From the NCBI RefSeq assembly GCF_004745505.1, contig NZ_RKLX01000004.1:62001-126000 (forward strand): 64,000 nt of DNA, written 5' to 3'. The position numbers were made by a program, and so were the translations under genes. The notes beneath the pieces were generated by a model. It saw only the letters and a list, made by a program, of their open reading frames with translations. It did no database searches and was not told the DNA's origin. The stretch's first letter is position 1, and each line of letters opens with the position of its first letter. Shown in pieces: positions 56,193-64,000 of the stretch. The DNA is from Levilactobacillus suantsaiihabitans (GTDB taxonomy: Bacteria; Bacillota; Bacilli; Lactobacillales; Lactobacillaceae).

Positions 56193-56873
56193 CTATTCGC
56201 TCGCTTCATCTTGGCTCGCCGTGTTCAACTCAATGATCTGCCCGGACTTCAGGTAGACGACCCATTCACACACGTTAGTCACGTAATCCCCGATGCGACT
56301 CAGGTCTTGCGCCACGTTCAGGTAGATCGATGCGCCCGTTTCAAAGGCGGGGTCTTCACGCATCTGTGCGTAACTGGCCGCTCGGACCTGGTGATTCAGG
56401 CGGTCCAGCTGGCGGTCAACGTCGGCCAATTGACGGGCTTGGTGCTCGTCTTTATTGACGTAAGCGGTCAACACGTCCTTGACCATTTGCGTGGTCATCT
56501 GTCCCATTTGATTCATGAGCTGCTCCAGCACGGGAATCTTTTGTTTCGTCCCGAACTTAATCGCGGCGTGCGCGATGTTACGTGCGTGGTCGCCGGCGCG
56601 TTCCAATTCGGAAACGGCCTTGAGAATCGTCACGATTTCTCGCAGATCCGTCGTCACGGGCTGGTACAACGCAATCATTTCAAACGTCTTTTTTTCCAGC
56701 GCAATTTCGCGCTCGTTGATGTCGTGGTCGTGATCGATCAGGTGTTGAGCAGCAACGGCATCGCGATTGGTAAACGCGTTGACCGCCTGCTCGATGGTCT
56801 CACTGACCAGCATCCCCATTTCCGTGAAGTCTGCGTCTAAATCCGCAAGCTCATCATCAAATAATCTGCGCAT
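56193..56873 (-). CDS. phoU: Phosphate transport regulator PhoU
   Basis: PhoU links the Pst transporter to the PhoR sensor and lowers uptake when phosphate is plentiful. The 226-residue protein is all-helical with two repeats, each containing the E/DxxxD metal-binding pattern seen in RAGDHARNIAHAA (about 92-104) and RIGDYVTNVCEWVV (about 193-206). It is the last gene of the pstSCABB-phoU operon, 12 bp after pstB. Confidence 0.95.
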   Translation of the reverse strand: MRRLFDDELADLDADFTEMGMLVSETIEQAVNAFTNRDAVAAQHLIDHDHDINEREIALEKKTFEMIALYQPVTTDLREIVTILKAVSELERAGDHARNIAHAAIKFGTKQKIPVLEQLMNQMGQMTTQMVKDVLTAYVNKDEHQARQLADVDRQLDRLNHQVRAASYAQMREDPAFETGASIYLNVAQDLSRIGDYVTNVCEWVVYLKSGQIIELNTASQDEASE

Positions 56874-56884
56874 ATCCTTCCTCC

Positions 56885-57643
56885 TTACCCAAAGCGACCG
56901 CTAATGTAATCTTCAGTTTGCTTGTTAGCTGGGTTCATAAAAATGTTCTTGGTTTGATCCACCTCGATCAGCTCCCCGTTCATAAAGAACGCGGTCCGGT
57001 CCGCAATCCGCGACGCCTGCTGGAGGTTGTGGGTCACAATAATAATCGTATAATCGTGGCGTAAATTCAAGAGGGTTGCTTCAATTTGGCTACTGGAAAC
57101 GGGATCCAGGGCACTGGTTGGTTCGTCCAACAGAATAATTTCTGGTGAAACGGCCAGGACCCGCGCGATGCAGACCCGTTGCTGTTGCCCCCCGGACAGG
57201 GCCAAGGCGCTTTCGTGTAAGTGATCCTTCACTTCATCCCACACGGCTGCTTGCCGCAAGGATTTCTCCACGACGGCATCCAACTTTTCCTTGTCCTTTT
57301 CCCCGGCGATGCGCAGGCCGTAGATTACGTTGTCATAGATGGAAAACGGAAACGGATTCGGTTGTTGAAAGACCATGCCGATTTCCTTACGAATCTGCAC
57401 GGTATCCGCATTAGGCGCGTACAGGTCATTGCCTTTGAACTTGATGGTCCCGGTGATGGTCACGTTAGGAATCAGGTCGTTCATGCGGTTCAACGTCCGC
57501 AAGTAAGTCGACTTCCCACAACCGGATGGGCCAATTAACGCGGTAATGCCTTTTTCATCGAAATTTAAATTGATGCCTTTCAGCGCTTCCTTGTCGCCGT
57601 AGTACAAATGCAAGTCCTGCGTCGTCAAAATTTCTTCTTTCAT
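56885..57643 (-). CDS. pstB: Phosphate ABC transporter ATP-binding protein PstB (second copy)
   Basis: PstB powers phosphate import with PstA and PstC. The 252-residue ATPase has Walker A GPSGCGKS (38-45), the PstB Q-loop [16 protein letters not shown], the signature LSGGQQQR, Walker [14 protein letters not shown] and the switch histidine in THNLQQASR. It is one of two adjacent pstB genes, which share most motifs but differ at the N-terminus and in loops. It lies before phoU. Confidence 0.95.
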   Translation of the reverse strand: MKEEILTTQDLHLYYGDKEALKGINLNFDEKGITALIGPSGCGKSTYLRTLNRMNDLIPNVTITGTIKFKGNDLYAPNADTVQIRKEIGMVFQQPNPFPFSIYDNVIYGLRIAGEKDKEKLDAVVEKSLRQAAVWDEVKDHLHESALALSGGQQQRVCIARVLAVSPEIILLDEPTSALDPVSSSQIEATLLNLRHDYTIIIVTHNLQQASRIADRTAFFMNGELIEVDQTKNIFMNPANKQTEDYISGRFG

Positions 57644-57657
57644 TATTCTTCCTCCTC

Positions 57658-58482
57658 TTAACCGAAGTTCCCCGAAACATAATCACTGGTCACCTGAACC
57701 GACGGATTGGTAAAGATATGGCTCGTGGTGTCATATTCCAACACCCGCCCCTGATTGAAAAACGCCGTATATTCACTGATCCGTGCGGCCTGTTGCATGT
57801 TGTGGGTGACAATGATAATGGTGTAATGCGCCTTGAGTGACAACAACGTGTCTTCCAGTTGGCCCGTCGACACGGGGTCAAGGGCACTGGCCGGCTCGTC
57901 TAACAACAAAATGTCGGGCTTGATGGCAATGGCTCTGGCAATGCACAGCCGTTGCGCCTGGCCACCAGACAACGCCAGCGCACTCTTGTTCAGGTCGTCT
58001 TTGACCTGATCCCAAAGTGCGGCTTGCTTCAACGACGTCTCCACGATTTCATCCAACTGATGTCGGTCCGTCACCCCGCGTAACCGCAGGGCAAAGGCAA
58101 TGTTATCGTAGATGGATTTGGCAAAGGGATTGGGCCGTTGAAACACCATCCCCACCCGCCGACGCATCTCGTAGACGTCGATATCGGGCTGGTTGATGTC
58201 CACGCCACGATACATGATTTTCCCCGTCACCGTGGCGATGCGGTCGTTCATCCGGTTCAGCGAGCGCAAGTAGGTCGACTTACCGGACCCGGACGGCCCA
58301 ATCAGCGCGGTAATCTGGTTACTGGCAAATTGCAGGTCCCCCTCAAACAGGGCTTCCTTCTTACCGTAATACACGTGGAGGCCTTCCGTTGACAAAATCA
58401 CCGGATGCTCAGGATCGTTTAATTGGATGACGTGCCGTTCCTCTTTGGTGGTGGCATTCATCACATCGTTATTGACAAACAT
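57658..58482 (-). CDS. pstB: Phosphate ABC transporter ATP-binding protein PstB (first copy)
   Basis: This 274-residue PstB has Walker [10 protein letters not shown] (62-70), [15 protein letters not shown], the signature [21 protein letters not shown] and [12 protein letters not shown]. An N-terminal extension of about 25 residues is absent in the second copy. The start at 58482 has AAAGGAGG 6 nt upstream and lies 14 bp after pstA. Two ATPases in one pst operon also occur in Bacillus and Streptococcus and may form a heterodimer or alternate. Confidence 0.94.
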   Translation of the reverse strand: MFVNNDVMNATTKEERHVIQLNDPEHPVILSTEGLHVYYGKKEALFEGDLQFASNQITALIGPSGSGKSTYLRSLNRMNDRIATVTGKIMYRGVDINQPDIDVYEMRRRVGMVFQRPNPFAKSIYDNIAFALRLRGVTDRHQLDEIVETSLKQAALWDQVKDDLNKSALALSGGQAQRLCIARAIAIKPDILLLDEPASALDPVSTGQLEDTLLSLKAHYTIIIVTHNMQQAARISEYTAFFNQGRVLEYDTTSHIFTNPSVQVTSDYVSGNFG

Positions 58483-58495
58483 GGGCGAACCTCCT

Positions 58496-59380
58496 TTACG
58501 CCGACGTGAGGCGTTTGTACAAGCGCTTGCCCAAGTAACGGGCGGCAAAGTTAAACAACAAGATGGCAATCACTAGCACCGCGGACGACCCGGACGAAAT
58601 GGCCTTGGCGTCGGGCATGATGCCTTCCGAATTAATCTTCCAAATGTGGACCGCCAATGTTTCGGCTGGCCGCATCGGGTTTAACGGACTGGAAATGTTA
58701 AACGGATTCCAATCGGCAAAGTTCAACGCCGGTGCGCTTTGGCCAGCCGTATAGATCAACGCGGCCGCTTCCCCAAAGACCCGTCCGGCACTGAGGATGA
58801 CCCCGGTCAAGATGCTTGGCACCGCGGCGGGTAAAATCACCCGTGACACGGTCTCCCACCGTGATAACCCGAGGGCCAGGCCCCCTTCACGTTGCACGTC
58901 GCTGACGGTTCGCAGCGAATCTTCAATGCTCCGCGCCAGTAGGGGTAAGTTGAAGAACGTCAGGGCAAAGGCCCCGGACAGAATCGAGAAGCCCAGGTGT
59001 AGCTTGACCACGAAGAACAGGAAGCCGAAGAGCCCCACCACCACGGATGGCAGCGAACTCAAGATTTCAATGGCCGTGCGAATCGTGGTCGTCAACCAGT
59101 TGTCCTTGGCGTATTCATACAGATAAATCGCGGCACCCAGGGCAATCGGAAACGAAATCAGCATGGCTAAGATCAACAGGTAAAAGGAGTTGAACAGTTG
59201 CACCCCGACCCCGCCGCCCTTTAAGAAGGCCTTGCCGGGGGCGGTCAGAAAATGCCAGCTCAATTGCGGCACACCGCTCACTAAAATGAAGCCGAGCAGG
59301 GCCAGCAAGATGAGGACCACGAAACCGGCGATTCCGTATAGGCCACCGATGGCCACCTTGTTTTGCGTTTTTGAATTCAT
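58496..59380 (-). CDS. pstA: Phosphate ABC transporter permease PstA
   Basis: PstA is one of the two channel subunits. The 294-residue protein has six helices and the EAA-type loop for ATPase contact near [25 protein letters not shown] in parts (about 165-188). The ATG overlaps the pstC stop by one base. The order pstS-C-A-B-B-phoU is conventional. Confidence 0.95.
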   Translation of the reverse strand: MNSKTQNKVAIGGLYGIAGFVVLILLALLGFILVSGVPQLSWHFLTAPGKAFLKGGGVGVQLFNSFYLLILAMLISFPIALGAAIYLYEYAKDNWLTTTIRTAIEILSSLPSVVVGLFGFLFFVVKLHLGFSILSGAFALTFFNLPLLARSIEDSLRTVSDVQREGGLALGLSRWETVSRVILPAAVPSILTGVILSAGRVFGEAAALIYTAGQSAPALNFADWNPFNISSPLNPMRPAETLAVHIWKINSEGIMPDAKAISSGSSAVLVIAILLFNFAARYLGKRLYKRLTSA

Positions 59381-60309
59381 TATTGCAAACGCCCCTTTCG
59401 ACCAATCAAACGGATAATTAAGTTAAAGACTAACGACATCAGTAACAGTACCAGGGCTAAGGACCAAAGCGCATTGTTTTGCAATGACCCCATGACCGTG
59501 TTACCGATCCCGGTAGTCAGTACTGACGTCAACGTGGATGACGGTGATACCAAGCTGTTTGGCATCAACGCGGCGTTCCCAATCACCATTTGTACGGCTA
59601 AGGCTTCACCGAAGGCTCGGGCCATCCCGAAGACCACCGCCGTCATCAAGCCCGGTGTGGCGGCCCGTAAGACGACCTTGTAGATGGTCTGCCATTGCGT
59701 GGCACCCAGGGCTAGTGAGGCCTCGCGGTAGTAGCGCGGAACGGCCCGCAAAGCATCGGCGCTCATGGACGTCACGGTCGGCAAGATCATGACGAACAGC
59801 ACACAGGTCCCGGACAGGATCCCAAACCCACTACCGCCAAAGAGTGCCCGCGTGGTTGGGACCACGACGGATAACCCGATAAACCCGTAAACCACGGAGG
59901 GAATCCCCACCAGCAGTTCCGTCACCGGCTGTAAGATTTTGGCGCCCTTGTTCGGCGAGATTTCATTCATGAAGACGGCCGTCCCGATAGCAAATGGTGT
60001 CGCCACCAGCGCGGATAAAATCGTAATCAGAAAGGACCCGACGATCATCGGCAAAGCGCCGACTTCCGGCTTGCCGTGGGCATCGGTAATGCCCGGATTC
60101 CAGTTCTTACCGGACAGGAAGTCCCAGAGGTTCACGTGGTTGCTGGTGAAGGTCGCAATCCCCTTAGAGGCCACGAAACCGATGATGCCCACCACGACCG
60201 CCACAATCAACAGTAGCGCCGTGAGGCTAACCATGCGGCCCCAAATTTCTAGTTTGGCGGCCTTGGAGCGCCGCTTTAATTGTCGTTCTAATTGTTGGGT
60301 ACTCTTCAT
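59380..60309 (-). CDS. pstC: Phosphate ABC transporter permease PstC
   Basis: PstC pairs with PstA in the channel. The 309-residue protein has a basic N-terminus, six helices and the cytoplasmic loop YYREASLALGATQWQTIYKVV in parts (about 213-233), which couples to PstB. The start at 60309 has GGGAGG 8 nt upstream and directly follows the pstS stop; the longer frame overlaps pstS. Its function is uptake of orthophosphate under phosphate limitation. Confidence 0.95.
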   Translation of the reverse strand: MKSTQQLERQLKRRSKAAKLEIWGRMVSLTALLLIVAVVVGIIGFVASKGIATFTSNHVNLWDFLSGKNWNPGITDAHGKPEVGALPMIVGSFLITILSALVATPFAIGTAVFMNEISPNKGAKILQPVTELLVGIPSVVYGFIGLSVVVPTTRALFGGSGFGILSGTCVLFVMILPTVTSMSADALRAVPRYYREASLALGATQWQTIYKVVLRAATPGLMTAVVFGMARAFGEALAVQMVIGNAALMPNSLVSPSSTLTSVLTTGIGNTVMGSLQNNALWSLALVLLLMSLVFNLIIRLIGRKGRLQ

Positions 60310-60310
60310 C

Positions 60311-61192
60311 TTAGGCGCCTCCCGTCTTGGTAATGTGTCCCGCGGCATTGCGTTCAACCAACATTTGATCCGGGGATAAATATCCCAGTTGGCGTACCAA
60401 TGTCTTTTGAATTGCGGGAGACTGGACGTAGGCGATAAAGGCCTTGGTTAAGCCCGTGGGCTGGCCCTTCGTGTACAGATGCTCGTAAGACCAAATCGGC
60501 CACTTGTTCGTGATCACATTGTCTTCCGTGGGCGCCACGTGATTTAAGGAAACATCCTGCACAGTCTTGTCCACGTAAGAAAATGCCACATAGCTGATGG
60601 CACCGGGGGTAGTCGCCACGATGGAGCGCACCATCCCAGACGAATCCTGTTCTTGGGCCGTCTTGGAGCGGTGCTTCATTAGGCCAAATTGCTCAAAGGT
60701 CGCCCGGGTCCCACTACCTTGCGCCCGGTTGATCAAAACAATCGGTAGATCAGCGCCACCAATCTGTTTCCAGTTAGTCACCTGACCCGTGAAGACTTGA
60801 ATCAATTGGTGCGTTGACAAATTTTTGATGCCCACGCGCTTATTGATGATGGGCGTAATCCCCACGACGGCCACCCGATGATCGACTAACTCGGCGGCCC
60901 GGATGCCCTTTTGTTCGGCGGCGAATAGGTCGGAATCCCCAATCTGCACGGCCCCTTCTTGAATTTGGCTCAACCCAGTACCGGTCCCACCCCCTTGAAC
61001 GTTGATGAACGTTCCCAGGTGTTCGCTCGTATACTGTTCACCCGCGGCTTCCACCAGGGGTTGTAGCGCCGTTGAACCAACTGCGGTAATGGATTCACCC
61101 GCGTGGCTGACTTGCCGTGTCTGGTAAGCAAAGACTCCCAATGCGACCAGTACCACCAAGACTAGGCCCTGCACCCAGCGTTTTTTCGACAT
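60311..61192 (-). CDS. pstS: Phosphate-binding protein PstS, membrane-anchored without lipobox
   Basis: PstS captures phosphate outside the cell. The 293-residue protein has an N-terminal hydrophobic helix (about 6-22) and a type II periplasmic fold with the phosphate-binding segments VGSTALQPLVE (about 36-46), GGGTGTGLSQIQEGAVQIGDSD in parts (about 69-90) and RAQGSGTRATFEQ (about 153-165). No cysteine follows the hydrophobic stretch, so it is not a classical lipoprotein. The helix is either a signal anchor or cleaved. Four Pho boxes precede the promoter. Confidence 0.93.
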   Translation of the reverse strand: MSKKRWVQGLVLVVLVALGVFAYQTRQVSHAGESITAVGSTALQPLVEAAGEQYTSEHLGTFINVQGGGTGTGLSQIQEGAVQIGDSDLFAAEQKGIRAAELVDHRVAVVGITPIINKRVGIKNLSTHQLIQVFTGQVTNWKQIGGADLPIVLINRAQGSGTRATFEQFGLMKHRSKTAQEQDSSGMVRSIVATTPGAISYVAFSYVDKTVQDVSLNHVAPTEDNVITNKWPIWSYEHLYTKGQPTGLTKAFIAYVQSPAIQKTLVRQLGYLSPDQMLVERNAAGHITKTGGA

Positions 61193-61245
61193 ACCGTACC
61201 CTCCTAAATCGGTTGCGCGTCTCTGGCCCAACCATTTCAAAATTT

Positions 61246-61299
61246 AGTATACCGAACTAATGTAAATGTCATGTAGACATATTGTAAAGGTTGTGTAAA
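61246..61299 (-). promoter_or_regulatory. pstS: pst promoter with four phased Pho boxes
   Basis: On the minus strand the hexamers TTTACA, TTTACA, TCTACA and TTTACA occur at 11-bp steps (61294-61299, 61283-61288, 61272-61277, 61261-61266), which is the PhoP box pattern of Firmicutes. A perfect -10 TATACT (61246-61251) lies 9 bp downstream and there is no normal -35, as expected for an activator-dependent promoter. The start would be near 61239. Confidence 0.9.
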
Positions 61300-61328
61300 T
61301 ATATCCCGTACTGGGTAAATTTTTGTTG

Positions 61329-61353
61329 AAATCATGCTGGGTGACCATGATTT
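61329..61353. repeat. 8-bp perfect inverted repeat upstream of the Pho boxes
   Basis: AAATCATG pairs with CATGATTT around a 9-nt loop. T's follow on the plus strand. It lies between the Pho boxes and the family A short copy and has no gene before it on the plus strand. Confidence 0.4.
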
Positions 61354-61372
61354 TTAAGTGAATAGACTTTTA

Positions 61373-61460
61373 CACGGTATTACTGATAGCAACCTTGCCG
61401 GAACCCCGGCTAACGTAGGCGCTTGGTTTTGCCAATTTCAGGTGTCAGAACACCGTCATT
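61373..61460 (+). repeat. Short (internally deleted) copy of structured repeat family A
   Basis: The left part (TTACTGATAGC then CCTTGCCGGA) and the right part (TGCCAATTTCAGGTGTCAG, ACACCGTCATT) match the two ends of copies A1 and A2, but the body is reduced to about 25 bp. It lies after the phoR terminator, before the pst promoter. Confidence 0.65.
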
Positions 61461-61510
61461 ACGGTAATCAGCGCGTTAATTTCAGGTTCAACCCTCAGCT
61501 ACCTTACTGG

Positions 61511-61548
61511 ACCCAAAAGGACGCAACCATCCCCTGGCTGCGTCCTGA
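61511..61548 (-). terminator. Terminator of phoP-phoR
   Basis: On the minus strand AGGACGCAGCC pairs with GGTTGCGTCCT, followed by a run of T's. It separates phoPR from the pst operon. Confidence 0.8.
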
Positions 61549-61575
61549 TGAGTTTCTTAATTTTAGCCGCCGGGC

Positions 61576-62919
61576 CTAAGCCACCGGAAAAGTCATGGTG
61601 ACCTGGGTGCCGACGTCGGGCGTGCTTTGCAGGTCGATCTTACCGTTCAACGACTGGACCAGTTCACGCACGATGGCTAGGCCCAGGCCGCTGCCACTGA
61701 CCAGCTGGTTAGAATGCGACACGTCCGCACGGTAGAAGCGCTCGAACACCCGAAGTTGGTCCTGGGGCGCGATACCAATTCCCGTGTCCGCAATCGTGAG
61801 CGACCAGGCTTTAGGCGTCTCCTGGCTGGTCAACGTGACCGTGCCCTGAGGCCGATTGTATTTAATGGCGTTACTCAACACATTTTTCAAGATCTGGTCG
61901 AACTTGTGCTGGTCCGTCACGGCCACCAATTCGGCCGGTACCTGATTGATCAGCGTCACGGCATTGACCGCGGCTAATGGCGACAGTAAGGAGACCTGGC
62001 TGGCGACCATCTGGCCGACCGGCACCTCAGCCACCTCCACGGCGTTGCCCGACTCAATGTGCGAGATGGTCAACACGTCGTTGATCAATTCCACCAGGCG
62101 CTCACTTTGTTGGTCAATGATCTTCAAGAACTCCACTGATTTCTCCGGGTCATCCTTGGCTCCCGCTAATAACGTCTTGGCAAAGCCAGAAATGGCGGTG
62201 ACCGGCGTCTTCAGCTCGTGCGATGCATTGGACACGAAGTCCATCTGCATCTGTTCCACGGCGTACACCTCCGTGACGTCGTAGAGCAGGACCAGCACCT
62301 GAAAATAGTCCTGCGACGTGGCGGTATAAATGGCGCGCGCATCGACCGTCCGCTCCTTGACCACCCCGGGCAACTTCAGCGTCTTGTGCTGCGTCTGGCG
62401 GTCATTGAGCGCCGCGTTGATCAGACTGGCCAGCTCGAACTGTTGCACGTCTTGGGTGAACGGGTGCCGCCGCGGAGAAATCTGGCGTTGTAAGAACTGC
62501 TCCATCGCCGGATTGGCCAGCTCGACTTTGCGGTAGCGGTCAATCACCATCACGCCAATCGGCAGGTAGTCCAGTAACGTCGCGAACTCCTGATTTTGAC
62601 TGGCCATCTCGCGGCGGGCCTTGCGCTGTTGCGTCTGCAGGTAATTGATCTGCAGGGCCAATTGCTGAAACGGGTCGTGGGGCGACAACAGCACGTGGGC
62701 TGGCGTCTCTTCGTGGCGAATGCCTTCCACCTTCTTGGTCAAAATCGTGATTCGCTGTTCTAACCAGCGGTACACGTAGCTCAGCACCACCGTTTCCAGC
62801 AGGGCCACGGACCACGCGACCAGCGTCGCCAACGCCACGTGAGGCGCCCGCACCAGCCAGACCAGCAGCGTATTCACCATCCCCAGCCCAACAAAGGCCA
62901 CCAGCAGTTGGCGCATCAT
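61576..62919 (-). CDS. phoR: Phosphate-regulon sensor histidine kinase PhoR
   Basis: PhoR phosphorylates PhoP when phosphate is scarce. The 447-residue protein has two N-terminal helices (about 4-24 and 28-50) with almost no extracellular loop, a PAS domain (about 110-215), HisKA with H234 in NASHELKTPV, and the catalytic domain with NVLSNAIKYN, DTGIGI and GSGLGLAIV. The short external loop means that phosphate is not sensed directly outside; PstSCAB-PhoU is the likely input. The first ATG overlaps the phoP stop by four bases. Confidence 0.92.
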   Translation of the reverse strand: MMRQLLVAFVGLGMVNTLLVWLVRAPHVALATLVAWSVALLETVVLSYVYRWLEQRITILTKKVEGIRHEETPAHVLLSPHDPFQQLALQINYLQTQQRKARREMASQNQEFATLLDYLPIGVMVIDRYRKVELANPAMEQFLQRQISPRRHPFTQDVQQFELASLINAALNDRQTQHKTLKLPGVVKERTVDARAIYTATSQDYFQVLVLLYDVTEVYAVEQMQMDFVSNASHELKTPVTAISGFAKTLLAGAKDDPEKSVEFLKIIDQQSERLVELINDVLTISHIESGNAVEVAEVPVGQMVASQVSLLSPLAAVNAVTLINQVPAELVAVTDQHKFDQILKNVLSNAIKYNRPQGTVTLTSQETPKAWSLTIADTGIGIAPQDQLRVFERFYRADVSHSNQLVSGSGLGLAIVRELVQSLNGKIDLQSTPDVGTQVTMTFPVA

Positions 62920-63623
62920 GACTGGGCCTCAAAGGTGTAGCCAAAGCCCCGCACCGTCTTCAATAGCACGGGATGCTTGGGGTCCAACTCGATTTTTTCA
63001 CGCAAATGCGACACGTGAATGTCGACCATGCGCGTTTGACCACTGTAGTCAAAGCCCCAGACGCCTTCCAGCAGCTGTTCACGACTCCACACCTTGCCGG
63101 GACGCTTAGCAAAAAACAACAGTAATTCAAATTCCTTGGGGGTCAACTCGATGGGCTGGTCACCGCGCTTGACCTGGAATTTGTCCTGGTCAATGGTCAG
63201 GTCCCCGACCTTCAAGCGGTGGTCGACCTTCTCCGGGGTCTGTCCTTGTGGTTGATCCTCGTGATAGCGCCGCATGACCGCCTTGATACGGGCGATCACT
63301 TCGCGCGGGCTAAACGGCTTGGTGATGTAATCATCCGCGCCGAGTTCCAGGCCAAAGACCTTGTCGAACTCGCCGGTCTTGGCCGTCACCATGATGATGG
63401 GCGTCTGAATCTTTTCTTGGCGAAGGCGTTTGGTGACCTCCACCCCATCCAATTTAGGCAACATTAAATCCAACAAAATAACATCAAACTTTTCGTGTAA
63501 CGCTAAATTTAACGCCTGCTCACCGTCGATTGCGGTCACCACTTGAAAATCTGCTTGTTCCAAGTTGTACTGCAACAACGTCACAATTGCGGGCTCGTCA
63601 TCGACGACTAGGACTCGACTCAT
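62916..63623 (-). CDS. phoP: Phosphate-regulon response regulator PhoP (OmpR family)
   Basis: The 235-residue protein has a receiver domain with D52 in ILLDLMLPKLDG, acidic DDE at 8-10, K at TAKTGEF, and a C-terminal OmpR/PhoB winged helix (about 135-232) with ELTPKEFELLLFF and RMVDIHVSHLREK. It is expected to bind the four Pho boxes before pstS. It lies 4 bp after the upstream PDZ gene and overlaps phoR by four bases. Confidence 0.93.
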   Translation of the reverse strand: MSRVLVVDDEPAIVTLLQYNLEQADFQVVTAIDGEQALNLALHEKFDVILLDLMLPKLDGVEVTKRLRQEKIQTPIIMVTAKTGEFDKVFGLELGADDYITKPFSPREVIARIKAVMRRYHEDQPQGQTPEKVDHRLKVGDLTIDQDKFQVKRGDQPIELTPKEFELLLFFAKRPGKVWSREQLLEGVWGFDYSGQTRMVDIHVSHLREKIELDPKHPVLLKTVRGFGYTFEAQS

Positions 63624-63627
63624 AGGT

Positions 63628-64000
63628 TTACCCCTCCTGATCTCTGAATAAAACGATGCCGATTTCGTGCGGTGCCCCAGAATAAATCGCTGTTTCCGTC
63701 ATCTTTAACTCGCCATTCATGTCCCGAACGCGTAAATGACAATACGCCGGATTGGCAAGGAGGGCCTCATAAAAACTCGTTTCACTGTTTACGGGACGAT
63801 GGTTGCATTCCAAAATGATGTCGCCGGCCGCCAGATCCATTTTGACAGCGGGCGTTCGCGGGCGAATCGCTAATACGCGGACACCATCGTCGACCTGAGA
63901 ATACCAGAATTGTTGCCGTTCGTCATAGCGTTTGGCTCGCCATAGGATAACCGCATAACCAACTAACAGAATGATTAATAGGTAAGGCGCATCGGTCGGG
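63628..64000 (-). CDS. PDZ-domain membrane protein, partial (C-terminal part, MinJ-like)
   Basis: The reading frame is open to the window edge, so the true start is outside; the 5' end is missing. The visible 123 residues begin with a membrane helix (PYLLIILLVGYAVILW), a basic RAKRYDERQQFW loop and a PDZ-like domain with VRVLAIRPRTPAVKMDLAAGD and IILECNHRPV. A C-terminal PDZ after membrane helices resembles MinJ-type division-site proteins, found in Firmicutes upstream of some PhoPR genes. The gene is 4 bp before phoP. The assignment to MinJ is tentative. Confidence 0.65.
   Translation of the reverse strand, partial: PTDAPYLLIILLVGYAVILWRAKRYDERQQFWYSQVDDGVRVLAIRPRTPAVKMDLAAGDIILECNHRPVNSETSFYEALLANPAYCHLRVRDMNGELKMTETAIYSGAPHEIGIVLFRDQEG

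Overview
The window is a stretch of Lactobacillaceae chromosome. Evidence for this is the gene order (cdaA-cdaR-glmM; cggR-gap-pgk-tpiA-eno; secG-esterase-rnr-smpB; hprK-lgt-gpsA-galU-trxB; uvrB-uvrA and rapZ-yvcK-whiA next to clpP; phoP-phoR-pstS-C-A-B-B-phoU), an LPQTN sorting signal, a MucBP-type surface protein, an ECF vitamin S component and a perfect CtsR operator. The DNA looks fairly GC-rich for the family, and GTG and TTG starts are common. A Levilactobacillus- or Lactiplantibacillus-like species is plausible but cannot be fixed from the sequence alone. Most genes lie on the minus strand.

Layout. 0.2-3.4 kb: c-di-AMP synthesis and cell-wall precursor operon. 3.6-9.9 kb: DUF1361 membrane protein, Na+/H+ antiporter, murB, exonuclease III and a DnaQ-like exonuclease. 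10.9-15.5 kb: aldo/keto reductase, GNAT, tsaE, pta, ung and a LURP-one-like protein. 15.9-25.9 kb: BspA-like surface protein, orphan amino-acid ABC ATPase, smpB/rnr/esterase/secG, ClC exchanger and a sortase-anchored protein. 26-31.8 kb: glycolytic operon under CggR. 32-34.5 kb: two identical tRNA-Arg(CCG) genes flanking an ECF S component, then LiaF-like and LytTR genes. 34.9-38.5 kb: clpP facing whiA-yvcK-rapZ. 38.9-42.7 kb: CoA-disulfide reductase-rhodanese fusion, lipoprotein and HdeD-like protein set between rapZ and uvrA. 43-49.2 kb: uvrA, uvrB, GNAT and HD hydrolase. 49.9-55.5 kb: trxB, galU, gpsA, lgt, hprK, a phage-holin-like protein and PspC. 56.2-64 kb: the phosphate regulon with its two-component system and the start of a PDZ membrane protein cut by the window edge.

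The most unusual content is in the intergenic DNA. Two dispersed, non-coding, highly structured repeat families occur here, called A (about 200 bp) and B (about 195 bp). The arms of their stems differ between copies in a compensatory way: both sides of a stem change together and pairing is kept. This points to selection on a folded RNA or DNA structure. All full copies and recognisable fragments lie at the 3' ends of transcription units, often between convergent genes. I do not recognise either family as a named element.

Regulatory sites read directly from the sequence include four phased Pho boxes before pstS, a CtsR box over the clpP -35, a LexA-like box at the uvrB promoter, a cre-like site before cggR, and a perfect inverted repeat just after the lipoprotein promoter.
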